A DNA stretch of 64,000 bases, taken from an uncultured Granulosicoccus sp. GTDB taxonomy: Bacteria > Pseudomonadota > Gammaproteobacteria > Granulosicoccales > Granulosicoccaceae. Made by a program: the position numbers and the translations under genes. Shown piece after piece: positions 28,309 through 37,598 of this stretch. Location: the NCBI GenBank assembly GCA_947495035.1, contig CANLXI010000010.1:144561-208560 (forward strand). The letters run 5' to 3'. The notes below the pieces were generated by a model. The model saw only the letters and a list, made by a program, of their open reading frames with translations, was not told the DNA's origin and made no database searches. Every line of letters starts with the position of its first letter. The stretch's first letter is position 1.

Positions 28309-28797
28309 TTACTGTTCGAGCGCAGCCAGAATCTGGTCTTCCAGTTCGCCGCGTACGGCAATGATCTCACCCAGTCGAGACAGATCACCCGCGAGCATGT
28401 CGACATCTTCAGCAGTGCCCTCAAAGGCGTCATATTTGTCATTGAAATCCACCAGGTAATCAGTGGTTTCGGCGATGGCAGGATAGACATCGGCAGCGAC
28501 CTCCTTGACGGCTCGCCGGCGTTCCTTGCCCTCAATGATACGCTGATAAACCTCGAAGTGCCCCATTGCCGTGTAGTCCACCATGATCTGGCAGAAACGT
28601 CGTAACTGATCGGCTTCGACCGAGTGGGATTCCTCGTTGCGATTGTCGAACGAACTGACGCCCGAAAGTTGACAGTAACTGACGACCACTTCCTGACGCA
28701 GCTTCACCAGTGCAGCAATGGTGTTATGCAGGCGCTCACGACGCTCCACACCCGTAGGGGGAACAGGGTTGGAAGCTTCAGCATTGACTGTCGACAT
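28309..28797 (-). CDS. rsd: Rsd/AlgQ-family anti-sigma-70 regulator
   Basis: This 162-residue protein is set at MSTVNAEA (28797), six bases after GGAG. It matches Rsd/AlgQ along most of its length: RQEVVVSYCQLSG, LRRFCQIMVDYTAMGHFEVYQRI, then a helical end with GELEDQIL. Rsd binds domain 4 of sigma-70 and frees core RNA polymerase for alternative sigma factors in stationary phase. AlgQ of Pseudomonas also affects alginate and siderophore genes. The AT-rich 200 bp upstream should contain its promoter. Confidence 0.85.
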   Translation of the reverse strand: MSTVNAEASNPVPPTGVERRERLHNTIAALVKLRQEVVVSYCQLSGVSSFDNRNEESHSVEADQLRRFCQIMVDYTAMGHFEVYQRIIEGKERRRAVKEVAADVYPAIAETTDYLVDFNDKYDAFEGTAEDVDMLAGDLSRLGEIIAVRGELEDQILAALEQ

Positions 28798-29004
28798 GTG
28801 CATCTCCGGCGGGTACTGGTGAGTATGACAATACTGTATTGATACAGCGCCATCTGCATGAAGCAAGGATGTTGCCATCTGGAGTATCAATTCAACCACA
28901 ACTGTTGTCTGTTTACTACAGAAAATCGTAAAAAAGCGTTTCCTTGCTGGCTTTCAAGCAATTGATTTTAAAGGATATTTTCAAAGATACCCTGACAGCA
29001 CATG

Positions 29005-29463
29005 TTAGTCGTCACCCGCATTGTCCCAATAAATCAGATAATGGAAATAATCCTCGGCGGCCACGTCCGCCTCCGAGACGCAGCGACCCGCCACCGAGAT
29101 GCCTGCAGAGATGACGCTCTGCCGATTACCACTCACCAGAGGATGCCAGCTCTCCAGTGATTCTCCCTGTGCCAGCTTGCGGTAGGCACAGGTCTCGGGC
29201 AGCCAGCTGATCTTCTGTTCGGTCAGGGGGCGAACCGCCAGACAATCCGGCACCTTGCTGAAGCGATTGCAGTAATCCTTGCAGCGGCCGCTGTCACCAT
29301 CGAGTTGAATGCAGGAAACCCGGGTGAACCAGACTTCGCCGGTGTCTTCATCTTCCAGCTTCTGCAGACAACAACGACCGCAGCCATCACACAGGGATTC
29401 CCATTGCTGGTCGTTCATTTCGTCCAGCGACAGGGTCTCCCAGAATGGACGATCGTCTGTCAC
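29005..29463 (-). CDS. YcgN-family cysteine-cluster protein (UPF0260)
   Basis: This 152-residue protein starts with GTG at 29463, just 1 bp past the fbp stop. The N-terminal CDGCGRCC motif and further cysteines (RVSCIQL, CKDYCNRF, DCLAVRP, ETCAYRK) fit the YkgJ/YcgN zinc- or iron-cluster family. Its biochemical role is not known. Tight spacing in the order rubredoxin, fbp, ycgN suggests one transcript. Confidence 0.9.
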   Translation of the reverse strand: MTDDRPFWETLSLDEMNDQQWESLCDGCGRCCLQKLEDEDTGEVWFTRVSCIQLDGDSGRCKDYCNRFSKVPDCLAVRPLTEQKISWLPETCAYRKLAQGESLESWHPLVSGNRQSVISAGISVAGRCVSEADVAAEDYFHYLIYWDNAGDD

Positions 29464-29464
29464 C

Positions 29465-30484
29465 TCAGGCAGACGCCTCCTCGTGATACCGAATCAGACG
29501 CTCGACTTCGTCGGCCGACCCCATGATCACCGGTACGCGCTGGTGCAGGGAATCCGGCTGAATCTCCAGAATGCGTTCGGTCCCCGTATGAGCCAGACCA
29601 CCGGCCTGTTCGATCAGCATGCCCATCGGGTTGGCTTCGTACAGCAGCCGTAATTTGCCTTGCTTGCCTGCCGCCTGCAACTTGGCATCCATCGGATACA
29701 GGAAGACGCCACCGCGGCACAGGATACGGTGAATGTCACCCACCATGGAGCCGGCCCAGCGCATGTTGAAGTTTCGTTCGCGAGGCCCCTCCGTACCGGC
29801 ATTGCACTCCTCGATATAGCGCTTCTCGGGTGCCAGCCAATGTCTCGCATAGGACGCATTGATGGCATATTCGCTGGTTTCTCGTGGCACGTTGATATCC
29901 GGGTGCGTGAGGATGAACTCCCCGACGCTGTTGTCCAGCGTGAAGCCCGCCACCCCGTGTCCGGTGGTCAGAACCAGCATGCTGGCCGAACTGTAGAGGC
30001 AATAGCCGGCGCAGACCTGCTCGGTGCCGGCTTTGAGAAAATCGCTGTCGCCGGGTGCGGACGAGTCCACGTGACGGGTAATCGAGAAGATGGTGCCGGT
30101 TGCACCATTGACATCGATATTGCTGGATCCGTCCAGTGGATCGAACGCCAGCAGGTAGTCTCCGCGAGGAAAACGATTCGGGATCGGATAATGCTCATCC
30201 ATCTCCTCGGAGGCGATACCCGCCAGCAGGCCGGACCGTTGCATGGCATCAATGAAAACCTCATTGGCGATGATATCCAGCTTCTTCTGGTCTTCGCCCT
30301 GCACATTCTCCTGTCCGGCAGCGCCAAGAACGCCTGCCAGCTCGCCCAGCCGCACCAGGTTCGACAGGCGCTTGCAGGCCGTCGCGACATCGTTGAGCAG
30401 CGCCGTGAAGGCTCCCCGCGACTCGTTCTGGGCGCGGCCCTGCTCGATGATGTATTGGGTAAGTGTCGTGCCAAGCTCGCTCAT
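29465..30484 (-). CDS. fbp: Fructose-1,6-bisphosphatase class 1
   Basis: This 339-residue cytoplasmic enzyme catalyses the phosphatase step of gluconeogenesis. The metal site DPLDGSSNIDVN, the EEMDEHYPIP region and the GGVFLYPMDAK substrate segment are intact. Its ATG shares one base with the stop of the upstream rubredoxin gene (TGATG), so translation is probably coupled. Joint location with glgC/glgB elsewhere in the window fits flow from organic acids to hexose stores, though they are separate operons. Confidence 0.96.
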   Translation of the reverse strand: MSELGTTLTQYIIEQGRAQNESRGAFTALLNDVATACKRLSNLVRLGELAGVLGAAGQENVQGEDQKKLDIIANEVFIDAMQRSGLLAGIASEEMDEHYPIPNRFPRGDYLLAFDPLDGSSNIDVNGATGTIFSITRHVDSSAPGDSDFLKAGTEQVCAGYCLYSSASMLVLTTGHGVAGFTLDNSVGEFILTHPDINVPRETSEYAINASYARHWLAPEKRYIEECNAGTEGPRERNFNMRWAGSMVGDIHRILCRGGVFLYPMDAKLQAAGKQGKLRLLYEANPMGMLIEQAGGLAHTGTERILEIQPDSLHQRVPVIMGSADEVERLIRYHEEASA

Positions 30485-30654
30485 CAGATTTCCACCATGT
30501 CAAAGTCATCCTTCACTGCGCCACAATCCGGGCAGCTCCAATTCAGAGGGACATCATCCCACAACGTGCCGGGGGCGATACCATCATCGGGCCAGCCCTG
30601 TTCCTCGTCATAGATGAGGCCGCACACGCTGCAAAGATATTTCCTGTATTTCAC
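30484..30654 (-). CDS. Rubredoxin
   Basis: This 56-residue iron protein is read from the minus strand. It carries both CxxC pairs of a rubredoxin iron site: CSVCG at 8-12 and CPDCG at 41-45. Between them lie the usual YDEEQG, DGIAPGT and WSCPDCG elements. A GTG at 30654 or the GTG one codon earlier (30657) starts it; no clear Shine-Dalgarno sequence is present. Rubredoxins pass single electrons, for example to alkane hydroxylases or peroxide-reducing proteins. Its stop overlaps the fbp start. It is divergent from hemL, sharing about 110 bp of promoter region. Confidence 0.92.
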   Translation of the reverse strand: MKYRKYLCSVCGLIYDEEQGWPDDGIAPGTLWDDVPLNWSCPDCGAVKDDFDMVEI

Positions 30655-30764
30655 CACGAATAGTCTCGTATCGATCCACTGCGTCGCATTGTCTCATTTA
30701 CACGGCTGACATGCCGTAATATGCACGTACCGATTCATGCATCAACCGCCATCCGGAGCCCACC

Positions 30765-32084
30765 GTGTCCAGCAGCCGTTCGTCCACAGAATCCAATGCC
30801 GCTCAGCAATTGTTTGATCGTGCCCGGAAAGTCATTCCCGGTGGGGTCAATTCACCGGTTCGTGCCTTCGGCAGTGTCGGTGGCACACCACGTTTCATCG
30901 CCAGCGCCAGTGGTGCCTACATCACCGACACCGAAGGCAAGCGCTACATCGATTACGTGGGCTCCTGGGGACCCATGCTGCTCGGCCACGCTCACCCCGA
31001 GGTGATCGAAGCGGTACAGCAGGCAGCGGTCAACGGTCTGAGCTTTGGCGCTCCCACCGAGCTGGAGGTGCAGATGGCCGAGCTGATCTGCGACATCGTA
31101 CCCTCGATGGACATGGTCAGAATGTGCAGTTCGGGAACCGAAGCCACCATGAGCGCCATTCGCCTGGCCAGAGGCTTCACCGGACGCGACGATATCCTGA
31201 AGTTCGAAGGCTGCTATCACGGACATTCGGATTCGCTGCTGGTGAAAGCCGGTTCCGGTGCACTGACTCTCGGCGTACCCAGCTCACCCGGTATCCCTGC
31301 CGACTTCGCCAGACACACGCTCACCCTGCCCTTCAATGACAAGGAAGCGGTACGAGCCCTGTTTGCCGAACGGGGTGACAGCATCGCCTGCATCATCGTC
31401 GAACCCATTGCCGGCAACATGAACTTCATCGAACCAGCCCCCGGCTACCTGCAGACGCTGCGCGAGCTCTGCACACAGCACGGAACGGTACTGATATTCG
31501 ACGAAGTCATGACCGGTTTCCGGGTCTCGCTCGGCGGTGCCCAGGAACTGTACGGGGTCACTCCTGATCTGACCACGCTGGGCAAGGTCATTGGCGGAGG
31601 CATGCCGGTGGGTGCCTTCGGCGGGCGTCGCGACATCATGGAACACATCTCTCCGGTGGGCCCTGTCTACCAGGCTGGCACCCTGTCGGGCAACCCGATT
31701 GCCATGGTGGCGGGCATCAAGACGCTGGAACTGCTCAAGGCCCCTGACTTTCATCGGCAGTTGCACGAAAGGACAGGCCGCCTGCTGCACGGCTTGAAAG
31801 AGGCTGCCGACCAGCACGGTATCGACTTTCATACGGCGCATGCCGGCGGCATGTTCGGTTTCTTCTTTACCGATGCCGCCGAAGTCACCGGTTTCGACGG
31901 CGTCATGAAATGCAATCTCGAACAATTCAAGCAGTTCTTTCACGGCATGCTCGACGCCGGCGTGTACCTGGCGCCATCGGCCTATGAAGCGGGTTTTTCC
32001 AGCTCGGCGCACAGTGATGCCGATATCAATGACACCATTACCGCCGCCGAGCAGGTGTTTGCCAGCATGGCTGCCAGTCGATAG
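30765..32084 (+). CDS. hemL: Glutamate-1-semialdehyde 2,1-aminomutase
   Basis: This 439-residue PLP enzyme is the second step of C5-pathway tetrapyrrole synthesis, forming 5-aminolevulinate. It starts at GTG (30765) with CCGGAG six bases upstream. The family opening [17 protein letters not shown], the [16 protein letters not shown] segment and the PLP lysine K274 in [17 protein letters not shown] are intact. It stands divergent from the rubredoxin-fbp unit and 30 bp before the sulfotransferase-like gene. Confidence 0.96.
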   Translation: MSSSRSSTESNAAQQLFDRARKVIPGGVNSPVRAFGSVGGTPRFIASASGAYITDTEGKRYIDYVGSWGPMLLGHAHPEVIEAVQQAAVNGLSFGAPTELEVQMAELICDIVPSMDMVRMCSSGTEATMSAIRLARGFTGRDDILKFEGCYHGHSDSLLVKAGSGALTLGVPSSPGIPADFARHTLTLPFNDKEAVRALFAERGDSIACIIVEPIAGNMNFIEPAPGYLQTLRELCTQHGTVLIFDEVMTGFRVSLGGAQELYGVTPDLTTLGKVIGGGMPVGAFGGRRDIMEHISPVGPVYQAGTLSGNPIAMVAGIKTLELLKAPDFHRQLHERTGRLLHGLKEAADQHGIDFHTAHAGGMFGFFFTDAAEVTGFDGVMKCNLEQFKQFFHGMLDAGVYLAPSAYEAGFSSSAHSDADINDTITAAEQVFASMAASR

Positions 32085-32114
32085 TACGCGTTGAACAATC
32101 AGGGAGCCAGCAGC

Positions 32115-32834
32115 ATGTCAGGACGTTGTATCGCCATGTGGTCGGGACCACGCAATATTTCCACGGCCATGATGCGTGCCTGGGAGAATCGTGACGACAC
32201 GGTGGTGGTGGATGAGCCTTTCTATGCACATTATCTGCAAAGCACCGGCCTCGACCATCCGATGCGCGAAGAGGTCATTGCCAGCGGCGAAACCGACTGG
32301 CAGGCCGTGGTGCAATCCTTGATCGAACCACCTGCCAGCGGCATCTACTACCAGAAGCACATAGCCACACACTGGCTCCCGCATTTCACTACCGAGTGGC
32401 TGGACTCGCTGGATCATGTCTTCCTGATCCGCGAGCCCGAGCCAGTGGTGGCGTCCTACTCGATCAAGCGAGAAGGCCTGACGGCCACCGACCTGGGTTA
32501 CGAACAACAGGATTTTCTGTTCGATCTGTTGCTCGAACGTACCGGTGCTCGACCGGCAGTCATTGACAGCAAACGCTTTCTGGCAGACCCGGAAGCACAA
32601 CTACGCTCTCTGTGCACCCACCTGGATATTGCCTTCGATACAGGGATGCTGTGCTGGCCCGCCGGTGCACGCGACTCCGATGGTGTGTGGGGCGCACACT
32701 GGTACGACGCGGTCAACGCCAGCACCGGCTTCGCACCGGCACGCAACAAGGAGCTGGCACTCACAGAGGATCAACTGATCGTTGCCAGAGCCTGCCGCCC
32801 TTATTATGAACGCCTGCGTGAACACGCCATCTGA
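32115..32834 (+). CDS. Sulfotransferase-like P-loop protein
   Basis: This 239-residue protein has AGGGAG eight bases before its ATG. The N-terminus CIAMWSGPRNISTAMMRAWE, followed by VVDEPFYAHYL, resembles the small bacterial sulfotransferase-fold proteins. In these the PAPS loop is a SGPRN..ST element. A middle HVFLIREPEPVVASY segment fits the 3'-phosphate-binding region. Whether it transfers sulfate is unknown; some relatives are annotated only by fold. It follows hemL by 30 bp and converges on the Crp/Fnr gene with 8 bp between stops. Confidence 0.72.
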   Translation: MSGRCIAMWSGPRNISTAMMRAWENRDDTVVVDEPFYAHYLQSTGLDHPMREEVIASGETDWQAVVQSLIEPPASGIYYQKHIATHWLPHFTTEWLDSLDHVFLIREPEPVVASYSIKREGLTATDLGYEQQDFLFDLLLERTGARPAVIDSKRFLADPEAQLRSLCTHLDIAFDTGMLCWPAGARDSDGVWGAHWYDAVNASTGFAPARNKELALTEDQLIVARACRPYYERLREHAI

Positions 32835-32842
32835 GCGCCAGG

Positions 32843-33571
32843 CTACACAACCGTGTCTTCGTCATAGTGGCGCATGGCCTCTACATCCAGCAGCTCGATT
32901 TCGTATTCTCTGACGCCCAGCAGGCCTTCACGAGACAGCTTCGCCAGGGTTCGCGAAAACGTGGCTGGCACGATCGACAAACGGGAAGCGATGACGTTCT
33001 TGGGGGCCTGTAATCGAACCACTGCACTGTCGCCGTCATACCCCTCTGGCAGCTGCCCGAGCAGATAGGTAATGAGCCGGGACGAGGCCGTGTGCAGACT
33101 CAGGCGCTCGATATCGGCAACCTGTTCGTGCAAGCGTTCGGTCAACCTCTTGAGCACTGAAAAACAGGCGGACGTGGACTGCTGCAGTTCGCTGCAATAA
33201 TGCTCCCCGTTGACGGCCCAGACGGTACTGGCCCCAATGGCTGCGGCATCCACCGGATAGACTCGGCCTCTGGCAAAAATGACCGCTTCGGCAAACGTAC
33301 TACCGGGTGTGACCAGGCTGATGATCTTCTCGGCGCCATTCGGGTGGCGTCTGGCCAGCTTGATCTGACCCGTGGAAAGCAGAAACACGGAAGGCGCCGC
33401 ATCGCCCTGACTGAACAGGACTTCACCGTCCTGCAGCAGAACCAGGCTCATGCGATCGACAATGGCTTGCAGACTATGCCCTTCCAGACCCGCGAACAGG
33501 TCTGCCGCCTTGAGTTGTGACAAGGCTCGTTCTCGCTGAATTCCGGACAGACGCGTGATGACTTGAGGCAC
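32843..33571 (-). CDS. Crp/Fnr-family regulator, Dnr-like
   Basis: This 242-residue protein has an N-terminal cyclic-nucleotide-type beta-roll (VLFSQGDAAPSVFLLSTGQIKL) and a long dimer helix. The C-terminal winged helix has recognition region PKNVIASRLSIVPATFSRTLAKL. It lacks the N-terminal cysteine cluster of Fnr/Anr, which makes it Dnr-like; Dnr proteins sense nitric oxide through haem and control denitrification. No FNR-type TTGAT-N4-ATCAA box was seen near it or near hemL. It is transcribed toward the sulfotransferase-like gene. Confidence 0.85.
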   Translation of the reverse strand: MPQVITRLSGIQRERALSQLKAADLFAGLEGHSLQAIVDRMSLVLLQDGEVLFSQGDAAPSVFLLSTGQIKLARRHPNGAEKIISLVTPGSTFAEAVIFARGRVYPVDAAAIGASTVWAVNGEHYCSELQQSTSACFSVLKRLTERLHEQVADIERLSLHTASSRLITYLLGQLPEGYDGDSAVVRLQAPKNVIASRLSIVPATFSRTLAKLSREGLLGVREYEIELLDVEAMRHYDEDTVV

Positions 33572-33638
33572 GAGTTCTCGACAGTTTCTGATTCAGCCCG
33601 TGTACAGGCGGTCAGTCATTATGGCTCAGAACCGTAAT

Positions 33639-33818
33639 TCATTCCTTGAACCCTTGCTCGCGAACCACCCGTTCAATCTCGACGTGGTGGTATGGGCTTC
33701 CTGCCAGCATGCTCCGCGAATCTCGCCGCTCCATTCGCTGAATGGGTACCCGGCGACTGGCAGTTCTGAAGAACGCAGCGCCGTGCTTGGTCGACCGGTG
33801 AATGCCTCGCAACACCAT
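33639..33818 (-). CDS. Possible small coupled ORF after the DUF4159 gene
   Basis: A 59-codon frame starts at an ATG that shares one base with the DUF4159 stop (TGATG). It encodes an Arg-rich product ending HHVEIERVVREQGFKE. I recognise no family. Coupling is the only support; there is no independent ribosome site, and it could be chance. Confidence 0.22.
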   Translation of the reverse strand: MVLRGIHRSTKHGAAFFRTASRRVPIQRMERRDSRSMLAGSPYHHVEIERVVREQGFKE

Positions 33819-34534
33819 CAGTGAGTCAAGGCATAAACCACATAATTGATTCCCAAGCGGTACGCCTGCGTGGTCAATCGTGCCGGATACCTGACATCGT
33901 CGGCATGTTCCCACGCGTCGCCAAGATCCTGATTGAAGTTGACCGCCACCATGACGCGCCCCTGATCATCCACGATGCCTCGCCAGTGAGGATGACGACC
34001 GCCCTTCTCCCAGGTCTGGTTGTTCAGCCAGGCACGAATGCCGGGAATCTGCTCGCGTTCCGCCAGATCGTACACGACGTGGAATATCTCGCTGTCATTG
34101 CTCAGCTCTTCGATGGCTCGATCCGGGAAGACCAGACTCATGATGTACTCGAATTGCTGCCACTCGGCCTGACCATGAAAATCGTCAACCATCAGAAAAC
34201 CGCCACGCAGCAGATATTCTCTCAACTGGGCGATCTCGTCCGGCGCCAGACTCAGGAAACCGACCTCGACCACGTAGATCCATGGATAGTCGAACACATC
34301 GGTGCCTGCCATGCGCAACACCACACCCTCTGCTGCCACATCGATCGAGGTCAGTCTGTCCAGGCCGGTGGAGAAATGCGTTTCCGCCTCTGGCCAGTCT
34401 GCCTGCCACCGGGGCCAGCCATCATAGCCACCACCATACATCAGCCGGGCAAATACGAACTCGTTTGCACGTGATGTCGCAGGAATCAACCACACCAACG
34501 CCAGGGTGATGATCAGGGCTGTGGAAACACGCAT
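33818..34534 (-). CDS. DUF4159-domain exported protein
   Basis: This 238-residue protein starts at MRVSTAL (34534) with a signal peptide ending near SRANE. It then follows the DUF4159 pattern: FARLMYGGGYDGWPRWQADWP, a middle YPWIYVVEVGFLSL, LREYLLRGGFLMVDDFHG, and a C-terminal YRLGINYVVYAL. The fold resembles glutamine-amidotransferase-like ThuA-related proteins. The role is unknown. Homologues often sit in MoxR/DUF58/VWA gene clusters, but this one stands alone. Confidence 0.78.
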   Translation of the reverse strand: MRVSTALIITLALVWLIPATSRANEFVFARLMYGGGYDGWPRWQADWPEAETHFSTGLDRLTSIDVAAEGVVLRMAGTDVFDYPWIYVVEVGFLSLAPDEIAQLREYLLRGGFLMVDDFHGQAEWQQFEYIMSLVFPDRAIEELSNDSEIFHVVYDLAEREQIPGIRAWLNNQTWEKGGRHPHWRGIVDDQGRVMVAVNFNQDLGDAWEHADDVRYPARLTTQAYRLGINYVVYALTH

Positions 34535-34805
34535 AAAGGCACCAGGATGCAATCTGCCTGATTCGATAATCGTGCATTCAGCCGGCAAGTGCAATGATTT
34601 GCCTGAGCCGTGTGTCGGGAGAGCCTGATATTGCGAAAGTCTGTGTCGTCACAAATCAATTCGAGCGACACCTTGTAAGATCATCGATTGGCAGAGCGTC
34701 AAGCTGGCATTTCAGCGTTGCAGGGACGACGTTTCGCGTCGGCCTGCAAGAGAGAGCGCCGAGACTCCGCTGCCGGCAGTCAGTTACAGGAGAGTTCTAC
34801 GCTCG

Positions 34806-35759
34806 ATGGAAATCGTCAACACACTCGCATTGGTGTTCGCACTCGTGGCCATCGGCTACACCCTTGCGTGGCGTGGCATCCTGCGCGACGGAGCTGGAGA
34901 AGCCCTGGGGGATTTCGTCACCACCGTGGCCATCCCGACCTTGCTGTTCCGCACCCTGTCTCAGGCAGACTTCGGCAGTGTCACGCCGGTCACTCTCTGG
35001 ATGACCTACTTCACCTCGATCATGCTCACCTGGGTGGTCGCGACGATGCTCATTCGACGCGGCTTCGGCCGCGACGCGCGTTCCGGTGTGGTGGCAGGTC
35101 TGTCCGCCAGTTTCTCCAATCTGCTGCTACTGGGATTACCGGTGACATTCGCGCTGTTCGGACAGGCCGGAACCGAAACGCTGTCACTGATCCTGGCAAT
35201 ACACCTGCCGATCATGATGGCAACTTCGGTGATACTCAACGAGCGAGCCGAAATCATCGACGGCTTGCGTGATCAGCAGACGGATCCGTGGACCACCCTG
35301 CGGCGAATACTGGTGTCGCTGGCATCGAATCCTCTGGTACTGGGTATCGTGGCTGGTGTGATCTGGCGTTTTCTGCCGGCCGAACTACCCGGTTTTCTCA
35401 GCGAGCTGATCGACCGACTGGCAGCTCTGGCAGGTACCCTGGCGCTGATATCACTCGGACTCAGCCTGCGCCGTTTCGGCATTGCACGCAATGTGCCGCA
35501 AGCGGCGACGATGACCGCCCTGAAACTCCTGCTGATGCCCTGTATTGCGACACTGATGTCACTGGTCTTCGGCCTTTCTCCATTGCAGGCGGAGATCGTG
35601 ATAGTCGCTGCCGCCATGCCGACCGGTGTCAACCCCTACCTGCTGGCCACACGCTTCGGGACCGGCGAGGCCATTGCCTCCAACGCGCTGTTGCTATCCA
35701 CTCTGATGGCACCAATAACCTTGTTGTTCTGGTCTTTCGTGGCACGAACAATCTTCTGA
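34806..35759 (+). CDS. AEC-family (auxin efflux carrier-like) transporter
   Basis: This 317-residue membrane protein has about ten helices in two five-helix repeats. Family marks include the N-terminal VFALVAIGYTLAWRG, the FSNLLLLGLPV crossover region and the C-terminal AAAMPTGVNPYLLATRF. AEC proteins move small organic acids such as malate or malonate. AGGAGAG lies upstream of the ATG with a slightly long spacer. The 271 bp upstream hold no gene. It converges on the VOC gene. Confidence 0.85.
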   Translation: MEIVNTLALVFALVAIGYTLAWRGILRDGAGEALGDFVTTVAIPTLLFRTLSQADFGSVTPVTLWMTYFTSIMLTWVVATMLIRRGFGRDARSGVVAGLSASFSNLLLLGLPVTFALFGQAGTETLSLILAIHLPIMMATSVILNERAEIIDGLRDQQTDPWTTLRRILVSLASNPLVLGIVAGVIWRFLPAELPGFLSELIDRLAALAGTLALISLGLSLRRFGIARNVPQAATMTALKLLLMPCIATLMSLVFGLSPLQAEIVIVAAAMPTGVNPYLLATRFGTGEAIASNALLLSTLMAPITLLFWSFVARTIF

Positions 35760-35772
35760 TGCTGCAATCGCA

Positions 35773-36660
35773 TCAGCGCCCTTGCGGGTAGAACCGAAAA
35801 AGCATGTTCCCCATGCTTCGAGCCTGCGGCAAGCGGAACACGCCGTCGGCTTCATCGAATGGCGTATCGCCTTGCTGAAGATGATGACGCAACGCATCTG
35901 CATTGGCATAACGCAGGTCCATGCCGACGATGCCGGGTTGTCCATCGGCCAGTATTTCCTGCGGCAGCGCTCCAGACTCCGTCTCGATAGCCTGGCTGGA
36001 CAACAAACTGATTTTGCCATTGGCGCTCTGCAGACGATAACCACCCTCGACTTTGTCCGCCGCTCCGTACAAGGCACTGAATTTCCCTACCAGTGCCTCC
36101 TGACTGTCCGGTTCGGCCAGAATGGTAATGCCACAGATACCATGCACGGTATTCGGATGTGCCAGCCACTCCGGCACATAGATCAGTTCTGGCCGATGTT
36201 GCTGACACAGAAAAAACGACAAGCGTGGCCAGCGTGCATCGGGCAACAATGCAAGTGTTGTCTTCGTCCTGTCTTCGCTGCCATCTGGCAGAGTGACGTC
36301 ACGGCCGAATTCCAGATGACCGGCAAGCTCGAACCCCGCCGCCTGTGCCTTGCGGGCATCGGCTTGCGAGTCCGTGCTGTGCAAGGCGGTCAGTGCCACG
36401 CCTTCACGTTGCATCAGGTGCTCATGAACATGACGCCCGAAATGAAAGTCACCGGCGGGCACTTCATCGATCAGGGAGTCGTCAAAGATCCCCATGATCT
36501 CGATCAGACAACCATTGAACATGGCCAGCGACGTGCTGGTACCCCAGGGGTGCTTGCCAATGGGGGTCATGTTGAAGCCCATGGACATCAATCGATCACG
36601 CAACTGCTCGATATCGTGTACGGCGATCAGTGGGTGGTCAATGCCGAAGGGTGCATTCAT
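35773..36660 (-). CDS. Glyoxalase-like (VOC superfamily) protein
   Basis: This 295-residue protein starts at MNAPFGIDHPLIAV (36660). It opens with the paired-barrel pattern of glyoxalase-like domain proteins: IDHPLIAVHDIEQLRDRLMSMGF, then HPWGTSTSLAMFNGCLIEIMG. The second half repeats a weaker version (GITILAEPDSQEAL..). Substrate and metal are unknown. It follows cysE by 10 bp and is probably co-transcribed. Confidence 0.78.
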   Translation of the reverse strand: MNAPFGIDHPLIAVHDIEQLRDRLMSMGFNMTPIGKHPWGTSTSLAMFNGCLIEIMGIFDDSLIDEVPAGDFHFGRHVHEHLMQREGVALTALHSTDSQADARKAQAAGFELAGHLEFGRDVTLPDGSEDRTKTTLALLPDARWPRLSFFLCQQHRPELIYVPEWLAHPNTVHGICGITILAEPDSQEALVGKFSALYGAADKVEGGYRLQSANGKISLLSSQAIETESGALPQEILADGQPGIVGMDLRYANADALRHHLQQGDTPFDEADGVFRLPQARSMGNMLFRFYPQGR

Positions 36661-36670
36661 GTCTGGATGG

Positions 36671-37411
36671 CTACTCGATGAAGGAGACTTTGGCCGCACC
36701 GATGGCACGAGCCTTGGTACCGACCACGGCCGTATTGTCAGGCACGTCCTGCAACACGATGGAGCCGGCGGCGACATTGGCGCCGGCACCAACGCGGATA
36801 TTGCCCAGTATGACAGCGCCGGCGCCGATGACCGCGCCCCGCCCAATGGCAGGATGACGGGTTGCCCCACTGTCATTGAGAGTACTGCCCAGGGTCACAC
36901 CGTGCCAGATCGACACCTCCTCCTCGATGACCACCGTCTCGCCAGCCACGAAGCCCAGGCCATGGTCCAGCCAGAAGCCCGCACCTATTCGGGCACCGGG
37001 ATGGATATCGGTGGCCAGCGCCCTGCCGCAGACAGCTTTCAAGGCCAATGACAGATCCGCATCACCCTCATTCCACAGCTGATGGCAGACACGGTGCGCC
37101 ATGACCGCCTGCGCTCCGCGTGCATACAGCATTGTGGCGGCAACACCACCGGGTTCGAAGTTGCGGCGTGCCGTCTCGGCGATGTCATGTTCGCACAAGG
37201 CAACCAGAGACGGGTTCTCACGGAACACTCTCGCCACCTGTTCCCTGACCTGCCGATTACCCTGACACAGGCCTGCCAGAACGGCTGCAGCCAGGTCGGC
37301 AAAGCTGGCCATGGTATCCGTGTCCACACCCAGCATGGCAGCGATATCCGGCCGGCTGTCCAGCAAGCGCAGCACGTCAGACATCACCCCTTTTCCGGAA
37401 ACGTCGTTCAT
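36671..37411 (-). CDS. cysE: Serine O-acetyltransferase
   Basis: This 246-residue enzyme makes O-acetylserine for cysteine synthesis. GGGAGAG precedes the ATG at 37411. An N-terminal helical domain leads to the hexapeptide left-handed helix: DIHPGARIGAGFWLDHG, VVIEEEVSIWHGVTLG, and a GAGAVILGNIRVGAGANVAAGS run. The catalytic His/Asp pair is within the LDHG region. With cysDNC at 56-59 kb the window contains both the carbon and the sulfate-activation sides of cysteine supply, in different operons. It is divergent from the LysR gene. Confidence 0.94.
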   Translation of the reverse strand: MNDVSGKGVMSDVLRLLDSRPDIAAMLGVDTDTMASFADLAAAVLAGLCQGNRQVREQVARVFRENPSLVALCEHDIAETARRNFEPGGVAATMLYARGAQAVMAHRVCHQLWNEGDADLSLALKAVCGRALATDIHPGARIGAGFWLDHGLGFVAGETVVIEEEVSIWHGVTLGSTLNDSGATRHPAIGRGAVIGAGAVILGNIRVGAGANVAAGSIVLQDVPDNTAVVGTKARAIGAAKVSFIE

Positions 37412-37598
37412 TTTCTCTCCCGACAAGTAAACGCTGCGCCATCTGCACGCATTGCCCTGACCCTCCGCGGCCTCTTGATCCTGATCACACACTGTAACCG
37501 GCCCTTCGGCTGCCCCACCTGCACCGAACACAGGCTCTCACGCTATGCTGACAACCGGGCATCCACCGCTGTCGAAACCGGTATCAATACAATCATTC

